A program made the translations under genes and the position numbers. The notes below the pieces were generated by a model. The model made no database searches, was not told the origin of the DNA, and worked only from the letters and a program-made list of their open reading frames with translations. Of a stretch of 40,184 bases of DNA, positions 6,793-14,126 are shown one piece after another (position 1 is the first letter of the stretch; every line of letters starts with the position of its first letter). This DNA is from TWA4 sp051879215 (GTDB lineage: Bacteria > Bacillota > Clostridia > Lachnospirales > Lachnospiraceae), in NCBI GenBank assembly GCA_051879215.1, contig JBJELP010000134.1, positions 1 through 40,184 of the forward strand, written 5' to 3'.

Positions 6793-9567
6793 ATGGAAAA
6801 TCGTATCAAACTCATTTTTCCCTGCAGTATAGTAAGCCTTGTATTTATTATACTTGCAATCGTTTCATGGTTTCAAAGAATACCGGAATTATCCTTCCTG
6901 ATCCTCTGGCTCCTGTCCGCCGGATGGGTTATCCTGGCTCTTTTATGCCTTTTCACGGACATTAAAAAATCCGGTATCAGTATAAAAGCAAAGCTGGCAT
7001 ATCCGTCTTTCTGTATCATACTGGCAATCTGGCTGATTCGTTTTGCAGTCGGACTGAATTGTTCCATATATGAAAATATCAGTTCCATGAACTGGCTGGA
7101 ACGTTTTCTGGACTCCTTAATCCATGCACTCCAGACGTTTAGTATGGATGAGGACTATACCATGTATCTTTCCAGTGGTAAAGCATTCCTATATTCCAGC
7201 CAATCAGCTGCTGCAGCGGAACTCTATGGATTTTACGCTGCCGTGCTTAACACCCTGGCGCCCATTGCAGGCGGTGCGATTCTGTTTGATATATTGTCCG
7301 ATATTTTTCCAAATTTCCGTTTATACTATTATACATTAAGACGCAATAAGAAAAATTATATTTTTTCTGAATTGAATAACCGCGCTGTGGTGCTGGCCGA
7401 GGATATCCGGAAAAAGGACCCGAACGCTTTTATCCTGTTTACCGATGCATATGTCGATCCGGAAAATGAATTATCTTCCGAGCTCTTCATTCGTGCAAAA
7501 AAAATAAATGCCCTCTGTGTGACCACCGATTTAACGGCATTGAATGGTATCGGTCATGGACTTGTTGAATATTATCTGATTGATAATTCCGATGAAAGCA
7601 ATATTGAAACATTGACAAAAATGTTCAGTGGGAACTGGAAGGATTTTTTCATTGGTAAACAAAAAAAATCTTTATGGAAATATTCAAAAAAGAATATGGA
7701 AAAAACCATTAATATTTTTATTTTCTCGGAAAATCCCACGGTATATCAGATAGCTGAGCATTTTAACCGGCTTTGCACAAAGGAAAATGTACGTCAGGTG
7801 TTGATACAGGTAGTCAATGAATATGAAAACCTGATTTATGAACTGCTGGATACCCATCCGCTTTATCTTCCTCTTCTGGATACTCATGGCAGTGAACTTT
7901 CGGTCGTACTTACAGGGAACGGCAGCATCGGAAAGCAGTTTATAAAATCCGCTTACTGGTGCGGTCAGATGTTGAATCCCTTTATAACCCAAAGTCTCGA
8001 AAAACCGGAAAAAATAAGACTTCATTTTCATATTATTTCCGACAGCAGCACGGAATTCAAACAGCAATTGAAACTGGAGATGCCGGAAGTATTCGACAGT
8101 AAATACTGTGAAACGGATGAACAAACCTGCACCGGAACCGTTCCCTATGCCAGTTTTTCATTTCACAATGCAGATGTGAACTCTTGCAGGTTTCAACAGC
8201 TTCTGGATCAGATTCCTCAGATTGATTACGTATTGCTTGCCTTTGACAATGACAGACAGAATCTGACTTCTGCACATTGGCTGAAAGAATATCTGGACAA
8301 ACGTTCCCTCACGCAGGGAAACCATTCCTATATTCATTGCGTCATAGAAGATACCAATCTGAAACAGACCATCACAAATATTTATCAGGAAAATCATGCT
8401 GTCACTGATGTATGTTTTTTCGGCAGTCTGGATGAACGATACAATTACAATACCATTCATCAGACCCGTTTTGAAGACTCGGCATTTCTGGTTGATATGT
8501 CACATAACCGGAAAGAGAAGCGGGATTTCTTACAAAACATGTACAACTACCGAAGTTCCCTGGCCAGTGCCATGTACCTGAAATACAGACTGTTTTCAGC
8601 AGGCCTGATGAAACAGAATGATAGTCTCTCACTTAAAAACCTTGACGGTTTTTTCAGATATCTTCTGAATCCGGAAAACGTAAAACTGCAGTTATGGTGT
8701 GAAAAACAGAGGTGGAATGCTTACGTACGGTCCATTGGATTTTCATGCCCGGATACACAGCAGTTTCTTAATTATTACCGTCAATATCACAGTATTGAAT
8801 TACATAAAGCGGGATCTGAAAAAAAGAATTTCTTTCATCTGCACAGTTGTCTGGTCGAATGTGATGCCGCATCCGGCATCGTTCTGAATGACCGGTCTCT
8901 GCTGCCGCATGACAGTGACATCATCTGCACAGCGGAAACCCGAAGTCAGGATCTTCTGAAAATATTAGACCATCTGGCAAATGAGCAGAACTATGACCGG
9001 CTGGACCAACGTCTCCGGAAAATAAATGAAAATTGCAATCAGGCAGAAAATCTCAGTCAGACGGAAAGCTGCAGTCAGACGGAAAGCTGCAGTCAGATGG
9101 AATGTTGCAGTCAGATAGAATGCAGCTGCAAAGAATGGCCTGCATTCAGCAATTTCCGACAATTATGTGAAAACTATCCCACACTTGTGGACCTGCTCAG
9201 ACTGACAACACATATTTACGGAACCGAATTATCCCCTCTGGATCCGTTGGACCGTCTGTCAGCAATAGCCGGCACCGAATATAAGGATTACGATTTTAAC
9301 CAGATACTTCTTCTGCCGCTTCATCAGATCCAGACTATGATCTGTCAAAAACAGCTGATTCTGAATGATTGCAATACATTTTCGGAAGAGGACAGAAACC
9401 GTGCACAAAACGAACAGGCCATGTATCGGAAGACATTAAGTGAACTTCACGCCGCATTATCGGAATACCGGAACAGTTCTCTCTTTCCATCGAATCCGCA
9501 CATCATTGCGGAAAAGTACCAGAATCTTCTGCAGGCCATTGAAGAGGAAATAAAACGCTGTCAATAA
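6793..9567 (+). CDS. Membrane protein with paired Rossmann/TrkA-like domains and a RyR domain
   Basis: A 924-residue protein, probably the membrane effector or receptor of a nucleotide-signalling defence system. Hydrophobic helices lie at about residues 6-27, 33-56, 70-88 and 141-165. They are followed by a TrkA/CASTOR-like Rossmann unit (NYIFSELNNRAVVLAEDI onward) and a second one with a nucleotide-binding loop GNGSIG at 375-380. Residues about 610-705 match the prokaryotic RyR domain (WCEKQRWNAYVRSIGF, W641, then a FFHLHSCL block). A Ser-Gln-Glu-Cys hexapeptide repeat lies near residue 760. The helical C-terminal tail has no recognised domain. It is followed after 16 bp by the Macro-TIR gene, so the two are one operon. 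Domain calls are by eye; function is inferred. Confidence 0.75.
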   Translation: MENRIKLIFPCSIVSLVFIILAIVSWFQRIPELSFLILWLLSAGWVILALLCLFTDIKKSGISIKAKLAYPSFCIILAIWLIRFAVGLNCSIYENISSMNWLERFLDSLIHALQTFSMDEDYTMYLSSGKAFLYSSQSAAAAELYGFYAAVLNTLAPIAGGAILFDILSDIFPNFRLYYYTLRRNKKNYIFSELNNRAVVLAEDIRKKDPNAFILFTDAYVDPENELSSELFIRAKKINALCVTTDLTALNGIGHGLVEYYLIDNSDESNIETLTKMFSGNWKDFFIGKQKKSLWKYSKKNMEKTINIFIFSENPTVYQIAEHFNRLCTKENVRQVLIQVVNEYENLIYELLDTHPLYLPLLDTHGSELSVVLTGNGSIGKQFIKSAYWCGQMLNPFITQSLEKPEKIRLHFHIISDSSTEFKQQLKLEMPEVFDSKYCETDEQTCTGTVPYASFSFHNADVNSCRFQQLLDQIPQIDYVLLAFDNDRQNLTSAHWLKEYLDKRSLTQGNHSYIHCVIEDTNLKQTITNIYQENHAVTDVCFFGSLDERYNYNTIHQTRFEDSAFLVDMSHNRKEKRDFLQNMYNYRSSLASAMYLKYRLFSAGLMKQNDSLSLKNLDGFFRYLLNPENVKLQLWCEKQRWNAYVRSIGFSCPDTQQFLNYYRQYHSIELHKAGSEKKNFFHLHSCLVECDAASGIVLNDRSLLPHDSDIICTAETRSQDLLKILDHLANEQNYDRLDQRLRKINENCNQAENLSQTESCSQTESCSQMECCSQIECSCKEWPAFSNFRQLCENYPTLVDLLRLTTHIYGTELSPLDPLDRLSAIAGTEYKDYDFNQILLLPLHQIQTMICQKQLILNDCNTFSEEDRNRAQNEQAMYRKTLSELHAALSEYRNSSLFPSNPHIIAEKYQNLLQAIEEEIKRCQ
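9055..9126 (+). repeat. 18-bp tandem repeat, four copies, coding
   Basis: Four 18-bp units (agtcagacggaaagctgc twice, then two diverged copies) encode Ser-Gln-(Thr/Met/Ile)-Glu-(Ser/Cys)-Cys. Being a multiple of three, a change in copy number would alter linker length without breaking the frame. It sits between the RyR domain and the C-terminal helical region. Confidence 0.9.
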
Positions 9568-9583
9568 GAGAAAGGATCCAACA

Positions 9584-10594
9584 ATGTCAATTTTACACAC
9601 ATTATGGGAGTATGCATTTATTCATAATGGCATACAAAAGAAAATACGTATCCAGGTTGGAGATATCTGTTCCAGTGAAGAAGAATTTGATATTCTGGTG
9701 TGCTCTGCCTTTAAGAATAACTATCTTCCAACCAGATCCTCGTTAATCGGCTCATTACTTTTCCAAAGACAGATATCGGTTGCCGAACTGGCTGCTGATC
9801 CTGCCATTGATTTAAAAGACTACGGCTGCTGGTTATCTAAGGAAATACCGGACAGCTTTCACCGGATAGCCTGTGTGGAACTGATTGACTGGTATCATTT
9901 TGAACCTGTAACATCGGAAAGTAAAATACTGAAACAGGCTTTCTCAACCTTTCGCTTTCTGCTGGAACAGGCAAGTATAAGGGATATTCCCCTTCACTCC
10001 GTTGCGCTCCCGATACTTGGAACCGGCGACCAGGGGATCGAGGACTGCTTTATCATTCCGCCGCTCGTTCAGCAGTGTATCACTGCATTAAAAACCATAC
10101 CGGAACTGGAAACCATTACCTTTTTTGAAAGAAGAGAAAGCAATGTAATCCATATTATCGATTATCTTAACAAAGCATTATTCATCAAACCGGATACCGG
10201 TCCTGATGTTTTCATCAGCTATAGTTCGAAGCAGATAGACATTGCAAAAAATGTATTTAATTCCATCACACAAGCCGGTCTCTCCTGTTGGATGGCACCG
10301 GAATCCATCCCCACCGGCTCCAGTTATCAGGAGGAAATCCCCCTGGCATTAAATCAGGTTACTTCTTTACTGCTGCTTCTTACACCAGATGCAGAAAAAT
10401 CAAGATGGGTTCAGAAAGAAGTCGGGACTGCCATCGGTGCGAATAAAAAAATCTATCCGCTTCAGCTGACTCCATTTCATCTGAATAAAAACTTCCGGTT
10501 TCTTCTGGAAGGAGAGCAAATCTATCCCGCATGGGAAGAGGATACGGAAGTCTGGCTGCATACAATCATCACCAAATTGAAACAATCTGCTTAG
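9584..10594 (+). CDS. Macro domain-TIR domain fusion protein
   Basis: A 336-residue cytoplasmic protein. Residues about 20-190 resemble a macro domain (IQVGDICSSEEEFDILVCSA, later VALPILGTGDQG), the ADP-ribose-binding fold. The usual Asn-Ala-Ala-Asn of active macro hydrolases is replaced by CSAFKNN, so it is more likely a binder than a hydrolase. Residues about 207-330 are a TIR domain: DVFISYSS, a BB-loop-like CWMAPESIPTGSSY, and SRWVQKE with E279 at the position of the catalytic glutamate of NAD-cleaving TIRs. It is therefore probably an NADase or cyclic-ADP-ribose-type signal maker. ATG 9584 follows AAAGGAT. It is co-transcribed with the membrane RyR protein. Confidence 0.8.
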   Translation: MSILHTLWEYAFIHNGIQKKIRIQVGDICSSEEEFDILVCSAFKNNYLPTRSSLIGSLLFQRQISVAELAADPAIDLKDYGCWLSKEIPDSFHRIACVELIDWYHFEPVTSESKILKQAFSTFRFLLEQASIRDIPLHSVALPILGTGDQGIEDCFIIPPLVQQCITALKTIPELETITFFERRESNVIHIIDYLNKALFIKPDTGPDVFISYSSKQIDIAKNVFNSITQAGLSCWMAPESIPTGSSYQEEIPLALNQVTSLLLLLTPDAEKSRWVQKEVGTAIGANKKIYPLQLTPFHLNKNFRFLLEGEQIYPAWEEDTEVWLHTIITKLKQSA

Positions 10595-10618
10595 ATCTTT
10601 TTTTAATCTGAAAAACTT

Positions 10619-10686
10619 TTGCAATGGGATCAGCCATTGCATCTTAATAATCCCCTGCTCCGTGCTCTGGGAACCGGAAGCAGGGG
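10619..10686. terminator. Two hairpins between convergent genes
   Basis: TGCAATGG/CCATTGCA (10619-10640) and CCCCTGCT/AGCAGGGG (10652-10686) lie between the Macro-TIR gene and the convergent GNAT/hydrolase gene. Neither has a long U-run on either strand, so they are only probable termination signals. Confidence 0.4.
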
Positions 10687-10704
10687 GCTTATGCGTTGTC
10701 GTAT

Positions 10705-11853
10705 TTATTCTGAAATCTTCTCTCTCAGCCATTGATCCAGAAATTTCATCTGTTCATCGGTGTGAAACCAGTGTTCTCCGCCCTCCATAATCGTCACATT
10801 TGCAGATTCTTTCATGGCAAATTCCTGTATCGTATCAATGGACTGCAGATTATCAGCACTTCCATACAAAATCTCTGTGGGAACCTCCCAGCAGATCTTA
10901 TGATTCCTTACATACTGCAGATAATCCCATGACAGATCATCGCCAAAATCCACCGGAATGATTTTTCTCTTTTCCAGTTCACTTTCACTGGTTCCGGCCC
11001 AGTTAATCATATCTGATATCAGCTTTTCAAGATTCACGATCGGAGAAATAAAAAATGCTCTGTCTATGAATTTACCAATACCGGCATTCATCGAAAAATA
11101 CGCACCGATACTTCCGGCTATCAGCGTGATTTTATGATATGTTTCTGATAATTCAGTAACCTTATCCGCAAACTCTTTCTTCGCCTCCCAGGGATTTTCC
11201 GATTGATAATCAAATCCATATACATCCGTTCCCGGAAAGAACGGTCTGTAATGATCCGCTTCTTCTGCGCTGCCGCCTTTCCCGTGAATGTATAAGACCA
11301 CTTCATCTGTCTTACGTCCGGCCAGCCACTTGTCCCTGGTAATTCTGGTAAAATGCTCCGTCCTGACATCACCCATTAATGGACAGGGTTTGTTTTCCTC
11401 TGTATGGTGATAGGTAAATCCACATTTCTCCTGACACCGTTTCGACTTTTCATTTCCATCATAATAACCACACCACATGGCACTGCAGCCAAGATCAATA
11501 AAAGCATGTTCCTGCAGTCTTCTCACCGCTTCCGGAATCAGTCCCTGACCCCAGAACGGAACACCGATCCAGTAACCGACTTCCAGCTCATCACCGGCTG
11601 ACTTTGTGTGTGACTGGGCCGGGGGAATCAGTCCAATACTTCCAATGGCACGATTGTCCGCTTTCAGACATACCGCATAGGTTTCATCTTCAGATAAAAC
11701 GTCCTTGATAATTTCTCTGCTGTTTTCCACACTTGTATGCACCGGCCATCCTGCAATGGGGCCGACAGCAGGGTCTTTTGCATATTCAAATAAACTTTCC
11801 GCATCCGCTTCTGTCCAAGGACGAAGAAAAAGCCGTTCCGTTTCAAATCTCAT
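10705..11853 (-). CDS. GNAT acetyltransferase-alpha/beta hydrolase fusion
   Basis: A 382-residue two-domain enzyme. Residues 1-175 are a RimJ/RimL-like GNAT domain (TERLFLRPWTEADAESLFEY, WGQGLIPEA as the acetyl-CoA loop, YYDGNEKSKRCQEKCGF). Residues 185-382 are a small alpha/beta hydrolase with YIHGKGG (oxyanion region), the nucleophile elbow AGSIGA with S248, D334 in YGSADN and H361 in GGEHWF. A complete Ser-Asp-His triad is thus visible. Such a fusion suggests one enzyme adds and another removes an acyl group, or detoxification of a small molecule; the substrate is unknown. It starts 1 bp after the TetR gene and is under its control. Confidence 0.8.
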   Translation of the reverse strand: MRFETERLFLRPWTEADAESLFEYAKDPAVGPIAGWPVHTSVENSREIIKDVLSEDETYAVCLKADNRAIGSIGLIPPAQSHTKSAGDELEVGYWIGVPFWGQGLIPEAVRRLQEHAFIDLGCSAMWCGYYDGNEKSKRCQEKCGFTYHHTEENKPCPLMGDVRTEHFTRITRDKWLAGRKTDEVVLYIHGKGGSAEEADHYRPFFPGTDVYGFDYQSENPWEAKKEFADKVTELSETYHKITLIAGSIGAYFSMNAGIGKFIDRAFFISPIVNLEKLISDMINWAGTSESELEKRKIIPVDFGDDLSWDYLQYVRNHKICWEVPTEILYGSADNLQSIDTIQEFAMKESANVTIMEGGEHWFHTDEQMKFLDQWLREKISE

Positions 11854-11854
11854 A

Positions 11855-12430
11855 TCACACGCACTCCTTCAGCAACTGCTTTTTTATATGATTTGTAATA
11901 GAATCAAATACTTCAGGAGTCATATCCACAATACGACTCCACATACGAACTCCCTGATATATATACAAAATCACATTCACTATTTCTGCCACATCCACAC
12001 GCTGAAACTCTCCTCTGTCCATTCCGTATTGAATCAGATCCGTCCATTTCTGCTCTCCGATTTTATTGAAATGATTCATCTTATCCTTCGATACGGTTCC
12101 TGCGTATTCATACATTGCCAGAGAAAGAGAATCCTCCGGATGCGCCATCTCATCCCGCATCAGCACCAATGCACGATTCAGAATCTCCGTCGCCGACATC
12201 CCATCTTCCATTTCTTTATAGAAATCCATTTCATCCTTTTTATTAATCGCTGTCAGAACAGCCTCAAACAACTCCTTCGTCCCTGCAAAATGGCTGTATA
12301 ATCCACCTCGGCTCAGACCGGTGGCTTCACAAACATCCTTCATGGTAACCCTGTTGAATCCATCCCTTGCAAACAGCGGATAGGAAGCCCTGATAATCAT
12401 CTCTCTGGTACGTTCTTTTTTACTGATCAT
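11855..12430 (-). CDS. TetR family transcriptional regulator
   Basis: A 191-residue repressor. The helix-turn-helix (VTMKDVCEATGLSRGGLYSHF, about residues 24-46) is typical, and the remaining helical part would bind a ligand. Two copies of a 14-bp palindrome overlap its own promoter, so it very probably represses itself and the fused GNAT/hydrolase that follows it by 1 bp. Start ATG 12430 follows a GGAGAT ribosome site. The inducer is unknown but is plausibly the substrate of the fusion enzyme. Confidence 0.88.
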   Translation of the reverse strand: MISKKERTREMIIRASYPLFARDGFNRVTMKDVCEATGLSRGGLYSHFAGTKELFEAVLTAINKKDEMDFYKEMEDGMSATEILNRALVLMRDEMAHPEDSLSLAMYEYAGTVSKDKMNHFNKIGEQKWTDLIQYGMDRGEFQRVDVAEIVNVILYIYQGVRMWSRIVDMTPEVFDSITNHIKKQLLKECV

Positions 12431-12446
12431 GCTGCATCTCCATTTT

Positions 12447-12495
12447 CGACACCTATGTCGATTTTTATTATAGACACGTGTGTCGATTTTGTCAA
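12447..12495 (-). promoter_or_regulatory. Consensus promoter with two TetR operators
   Basis: TTGACA (12490-12495) and TATAAT (12467-12472) with a 17-bp spacer form a perfect sigma-A promoter. Two related palindromes of the form CGACAYASGTGTCG lie at 12472-12485 (within the spacer) and 12447-12460 (just downstream of -10), 25 bp centre to centre. A strong promoter roofed by twin operators is a typical derepressible arrangement. Confidence 0.85.
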
Positions 12496-12541
12496 GGTAA
12501 AACAGGACAGCCAGTCAGTATATCTACAACAGGTACAGAAC

Positions 12542-12569
12542 CTGAGTCTTTGAATCTCTAAAGACTCAG
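12542..12569. other. Perfect 10-bp inverted repeat, role unknown
   Basis: CTGAGTCTTT and AAAGACTCAG flank an 8-nt loop between the TetR promoter and the terminator of the MerR gene. No U-tract follows on either strand. It may shield the TetR promoter or be a protein site. Confidence 0.4.
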
Positions 12570-12581
12570 ACGAATGCACAC

Positions 12582-12629
12582 AAAAAAATGGCGGCGCAAG
12601 GCCGATTTTACAATCGTCTTTGCGCCGCC
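12582..12629 (-). terminator. Intrinsic terminator of the MerR-TipAS gene
   Basis: On the minus strand a 10-bp GC-rich stem (GGCGGCGCAA, 12620-12629 with 12590-12599), with an inner CGATT/AATCG hairpin, is followed by a run of seven T residues (12582-12588). It lies about 130 bp after the MerR stop codon. Confidence 0.85.
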
Positions 12630-12760
12630 TGAAACTATCAAATGCGACAGCCTCTTTGCTATGCAATTTCTTTATTTGAAATAAAATCTTATGGCTTTTT
12701 TTCAATAAGAATTGGATATTTTCGCACAATTTCATCTGTTTTTATCCATTTCTCAAATTT

Positions 12761-13498
12761 TCAGTTTGCTTTTGCAGCTATCATTGCTTCAATTGCCTTC
12801 TGGGCAAATTCCGCTGTTCCTTCGCCTCCGACCTTATCAATGTTTTCCGTGAAGTCTCCGCCTGCTGCATACATGGCGCCCAGAGAAGAAAGAATCTCGT
12901 CGGTACAGGTGTAATAGTTGGCGGTAATGTGATCCTGCAGTTTTTTCGCAAGAGATATCGCCGCTGCGCTGCCAGGTGCCTGGTTACGGATTTCTCCAAA
13001 CTCACGAAAAATATCCATCATCTCCACATTCAGTTTCTGCTGGGTTTCTTTTGTACGTCCTTCAGACTTTTTCTCATATTCCTTATAGGCATCAGTCTGT
13101 CCCCAGGAAGCCTTTGCCTGCTCTGCATATTCATCGATTTTTTTTGTATCAAATGCATCAAAACTCATATTCTTAACTCCAATCGTTTTTATTCCACGGG
13201 CGAGTTCAATCAGGTTCTGAAGGTGTTCTCTGCGAAGTTCCAGCAGCTGAATCTGCTGTTCCAGTGCTTTCTCCCGGTCAAAGTCCGGGCTGTCCAGGAT
13301 CTTCTTAATATCCTTCAGGGGAAATTCCAGTTCCCTGAAAAGCAGGATAATCTGAAGCCGTTCCAGGGCTGCATCGTCATACAGCCGATAACCTGCTTCC
13401 GTCAGATCTGTAGCCGGAAGCAGACCAATGTTATCATAGTGATGAAGAGCGCGTATACTCACTCCTGTAATTTTACTGACTTCATGTACTGTCATCAT
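12761..13498 (-). CDS. MerR family regulator with TipAS ligand-binding domain
   Basis: A 245-residue regulator. Residues 1-70 are a MerR winged helix (TVHEVSKITGVSIRALHHYD, then GYRLYDDAALERLQ). A dimerisation helix follows, and residues about 110-245 match the TipAS drug-binding domain (repeated helices, LGAMYAAGGDF, GGEGTAEFAQKAIEA). Proteins of this kind bind thiopeptides or other hydrophobic drugs and activate promoters with a stretched spacer. Its own promoter has a 19-bp spacer, which points to autoactivation. A promoter with a nearly identical spacer sits before the DUF2268 protease at 27530, a candidate second target. No transporter or resistance gene is adjacent. Confidence 0.85.
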   Translation of the reverse strand: MMTVHEVSKITGVSIRALHHYDNIGLLPATDLTEAGYRLYDDAALERLQIILLFRELEFPLKDIKKILDSPDFDREKALEQQIQLLELRREHLQNLIELARGIKTIGVKNMSFDAFDTKKIDEYAEQAKASWGQTDAYKEYEKKSEGRTKETQQKLNVEMMDIFREFGEIRNQAPGSAAAISLAKKLQDHITANYYTCTDEILSSLGAMYAAGGDFTENIDKVGGEGTAEFAQKAIEAMIAAKAN

Positions 13499-13531
13499 GG
13501 CTGATTACCTCATTTCCTTCGTGGTAATCTC

Positions 13532-13562
13532 ATTGTAAACTATTACATAACGTCAGAGTCAA
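13532..13562 (-). promoter_or_regulatory. MerR-type promoter with 19-bp spacer
   Basis: TTGACT (13557-13562) and TACAAT (13532-13537) are 19 bp apart, the over-long spacing untwisted by MerR activators. TGTAA-N4-TTACA forms a dyad over the spacer and -10. The spacer (CTGACGTTATGTAATAGTT) agrees at 15 of 19 positions with the one at 27460-27478. Confidence 0.75.
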
Positions 13563-13582
13563 TACCTTTTTTGAAAATCAAA

Positions 13583-13618
13583 ATGCTCTGCTGTGAATGA
13601 TCAGTCACAACAAAGCAT
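13583..13618 (-). terminator. Terminator at the end of the sulfur operon
   Basis: A 14-bp stem (ATGCTTTGTTGTGA with TCACAGCAGAGCAT, two G-U pairs) and an 8-nt loop lie 8 bp after the ferredoxin stop codon, followed on the minus strand by TTTGATTTTC. A T-rich stretch is also present on the other side. Confidence 0.7.
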
Positions 13619-13625
13619 CTTATTT

Positions 13626-14126
13626 TTATTGATTCAGTTCTTTTTTCAATGCCTCACAGCCTTCCGCAACAACACGATTCTTTTCGTCAACGGTCAGTGC
13701 CCTGCGGGGACAGGCCTGAACACACAGCGGAAGCTGTCCTTCCCTGAGCCGTTCCAGACATCCGTGGCACTTTGCTGCCTTTCGGTCCTTCGTATACTGT
13801 ATTGCCCCAAACGGACATGCTTTTCCACATCGTTTGCAGCCGACACACGCTGAATTGTCCAGCTGTACCGTTCCAAAATCAGGTTCCCGGTGAAAACATT
13901 TTTTCGGACAGGCCCGGGCGCAGGGACTATCAGCACAGTGCATACAGCCATGTACAAACCAGGTGATATTCAGTGTCTCATCATCACCGTACTCATTGCT
14001 TTTTAAAAGTCGATATGGCATCTGCTGATCAATATCGATCCCATTTTCGTTAATGCAGGCCATGACGCATGCTCCACAGCCCACACAACGCTCCGGGTGA
14101 AAGGTAAAATGAATATTTTTAATCAT
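13626..14126 (-). CDS. Four-cluster ferredoxin, electron-transfer subunit of the molybdoenzyme
   Basis: A 166-residue DmsB/PsrB/NrfC-like iron-sulfur protein. Four cysteine clusters are visible in order: CVGCGACVMAC (C14, C17, C20, C24), CMHCADSPCARAC, CVGCKRCGKAC and CHGC...CVQAC. It should pass electrons to the molybdopterin subunit encoded just upstream. The ATG at 14126 overlaps the upstream stop codon as ATGA and has GGAGGTG before it, so the two subunits are translationally coupled. There is no signal peptide and no membrane-anchor gene follows, which points to a soluble cytoplasmic complex. Confidence 0.88.
   Translation of the reverse strand: MIKNIHFTFHPERCVGCGACVMACINENGIDIDQQMPYRLLKSNEYGDDETLNITWFVHGCMHCADSPCARACPKKCFHREPDFGTVQLDNSACVGCKRCGKACPFGAIQYTKDRKAAKCHGCLERLREGQLPLCVQACPRRALTVDEKNRVVAEGCEALKKELNQ

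Noticed and set aside
9055..9126. CRISPR-like short regular repeat
   Set aside because: The units are directly adjacent without spacers and encode a peptide repeat in a clear reading frame.
12427..12735. 102-codon minus-strand frame upstream of the TetR gene
   Set aside because: It runs through a strong terminator and the TetR promoter and has no ribosome site.
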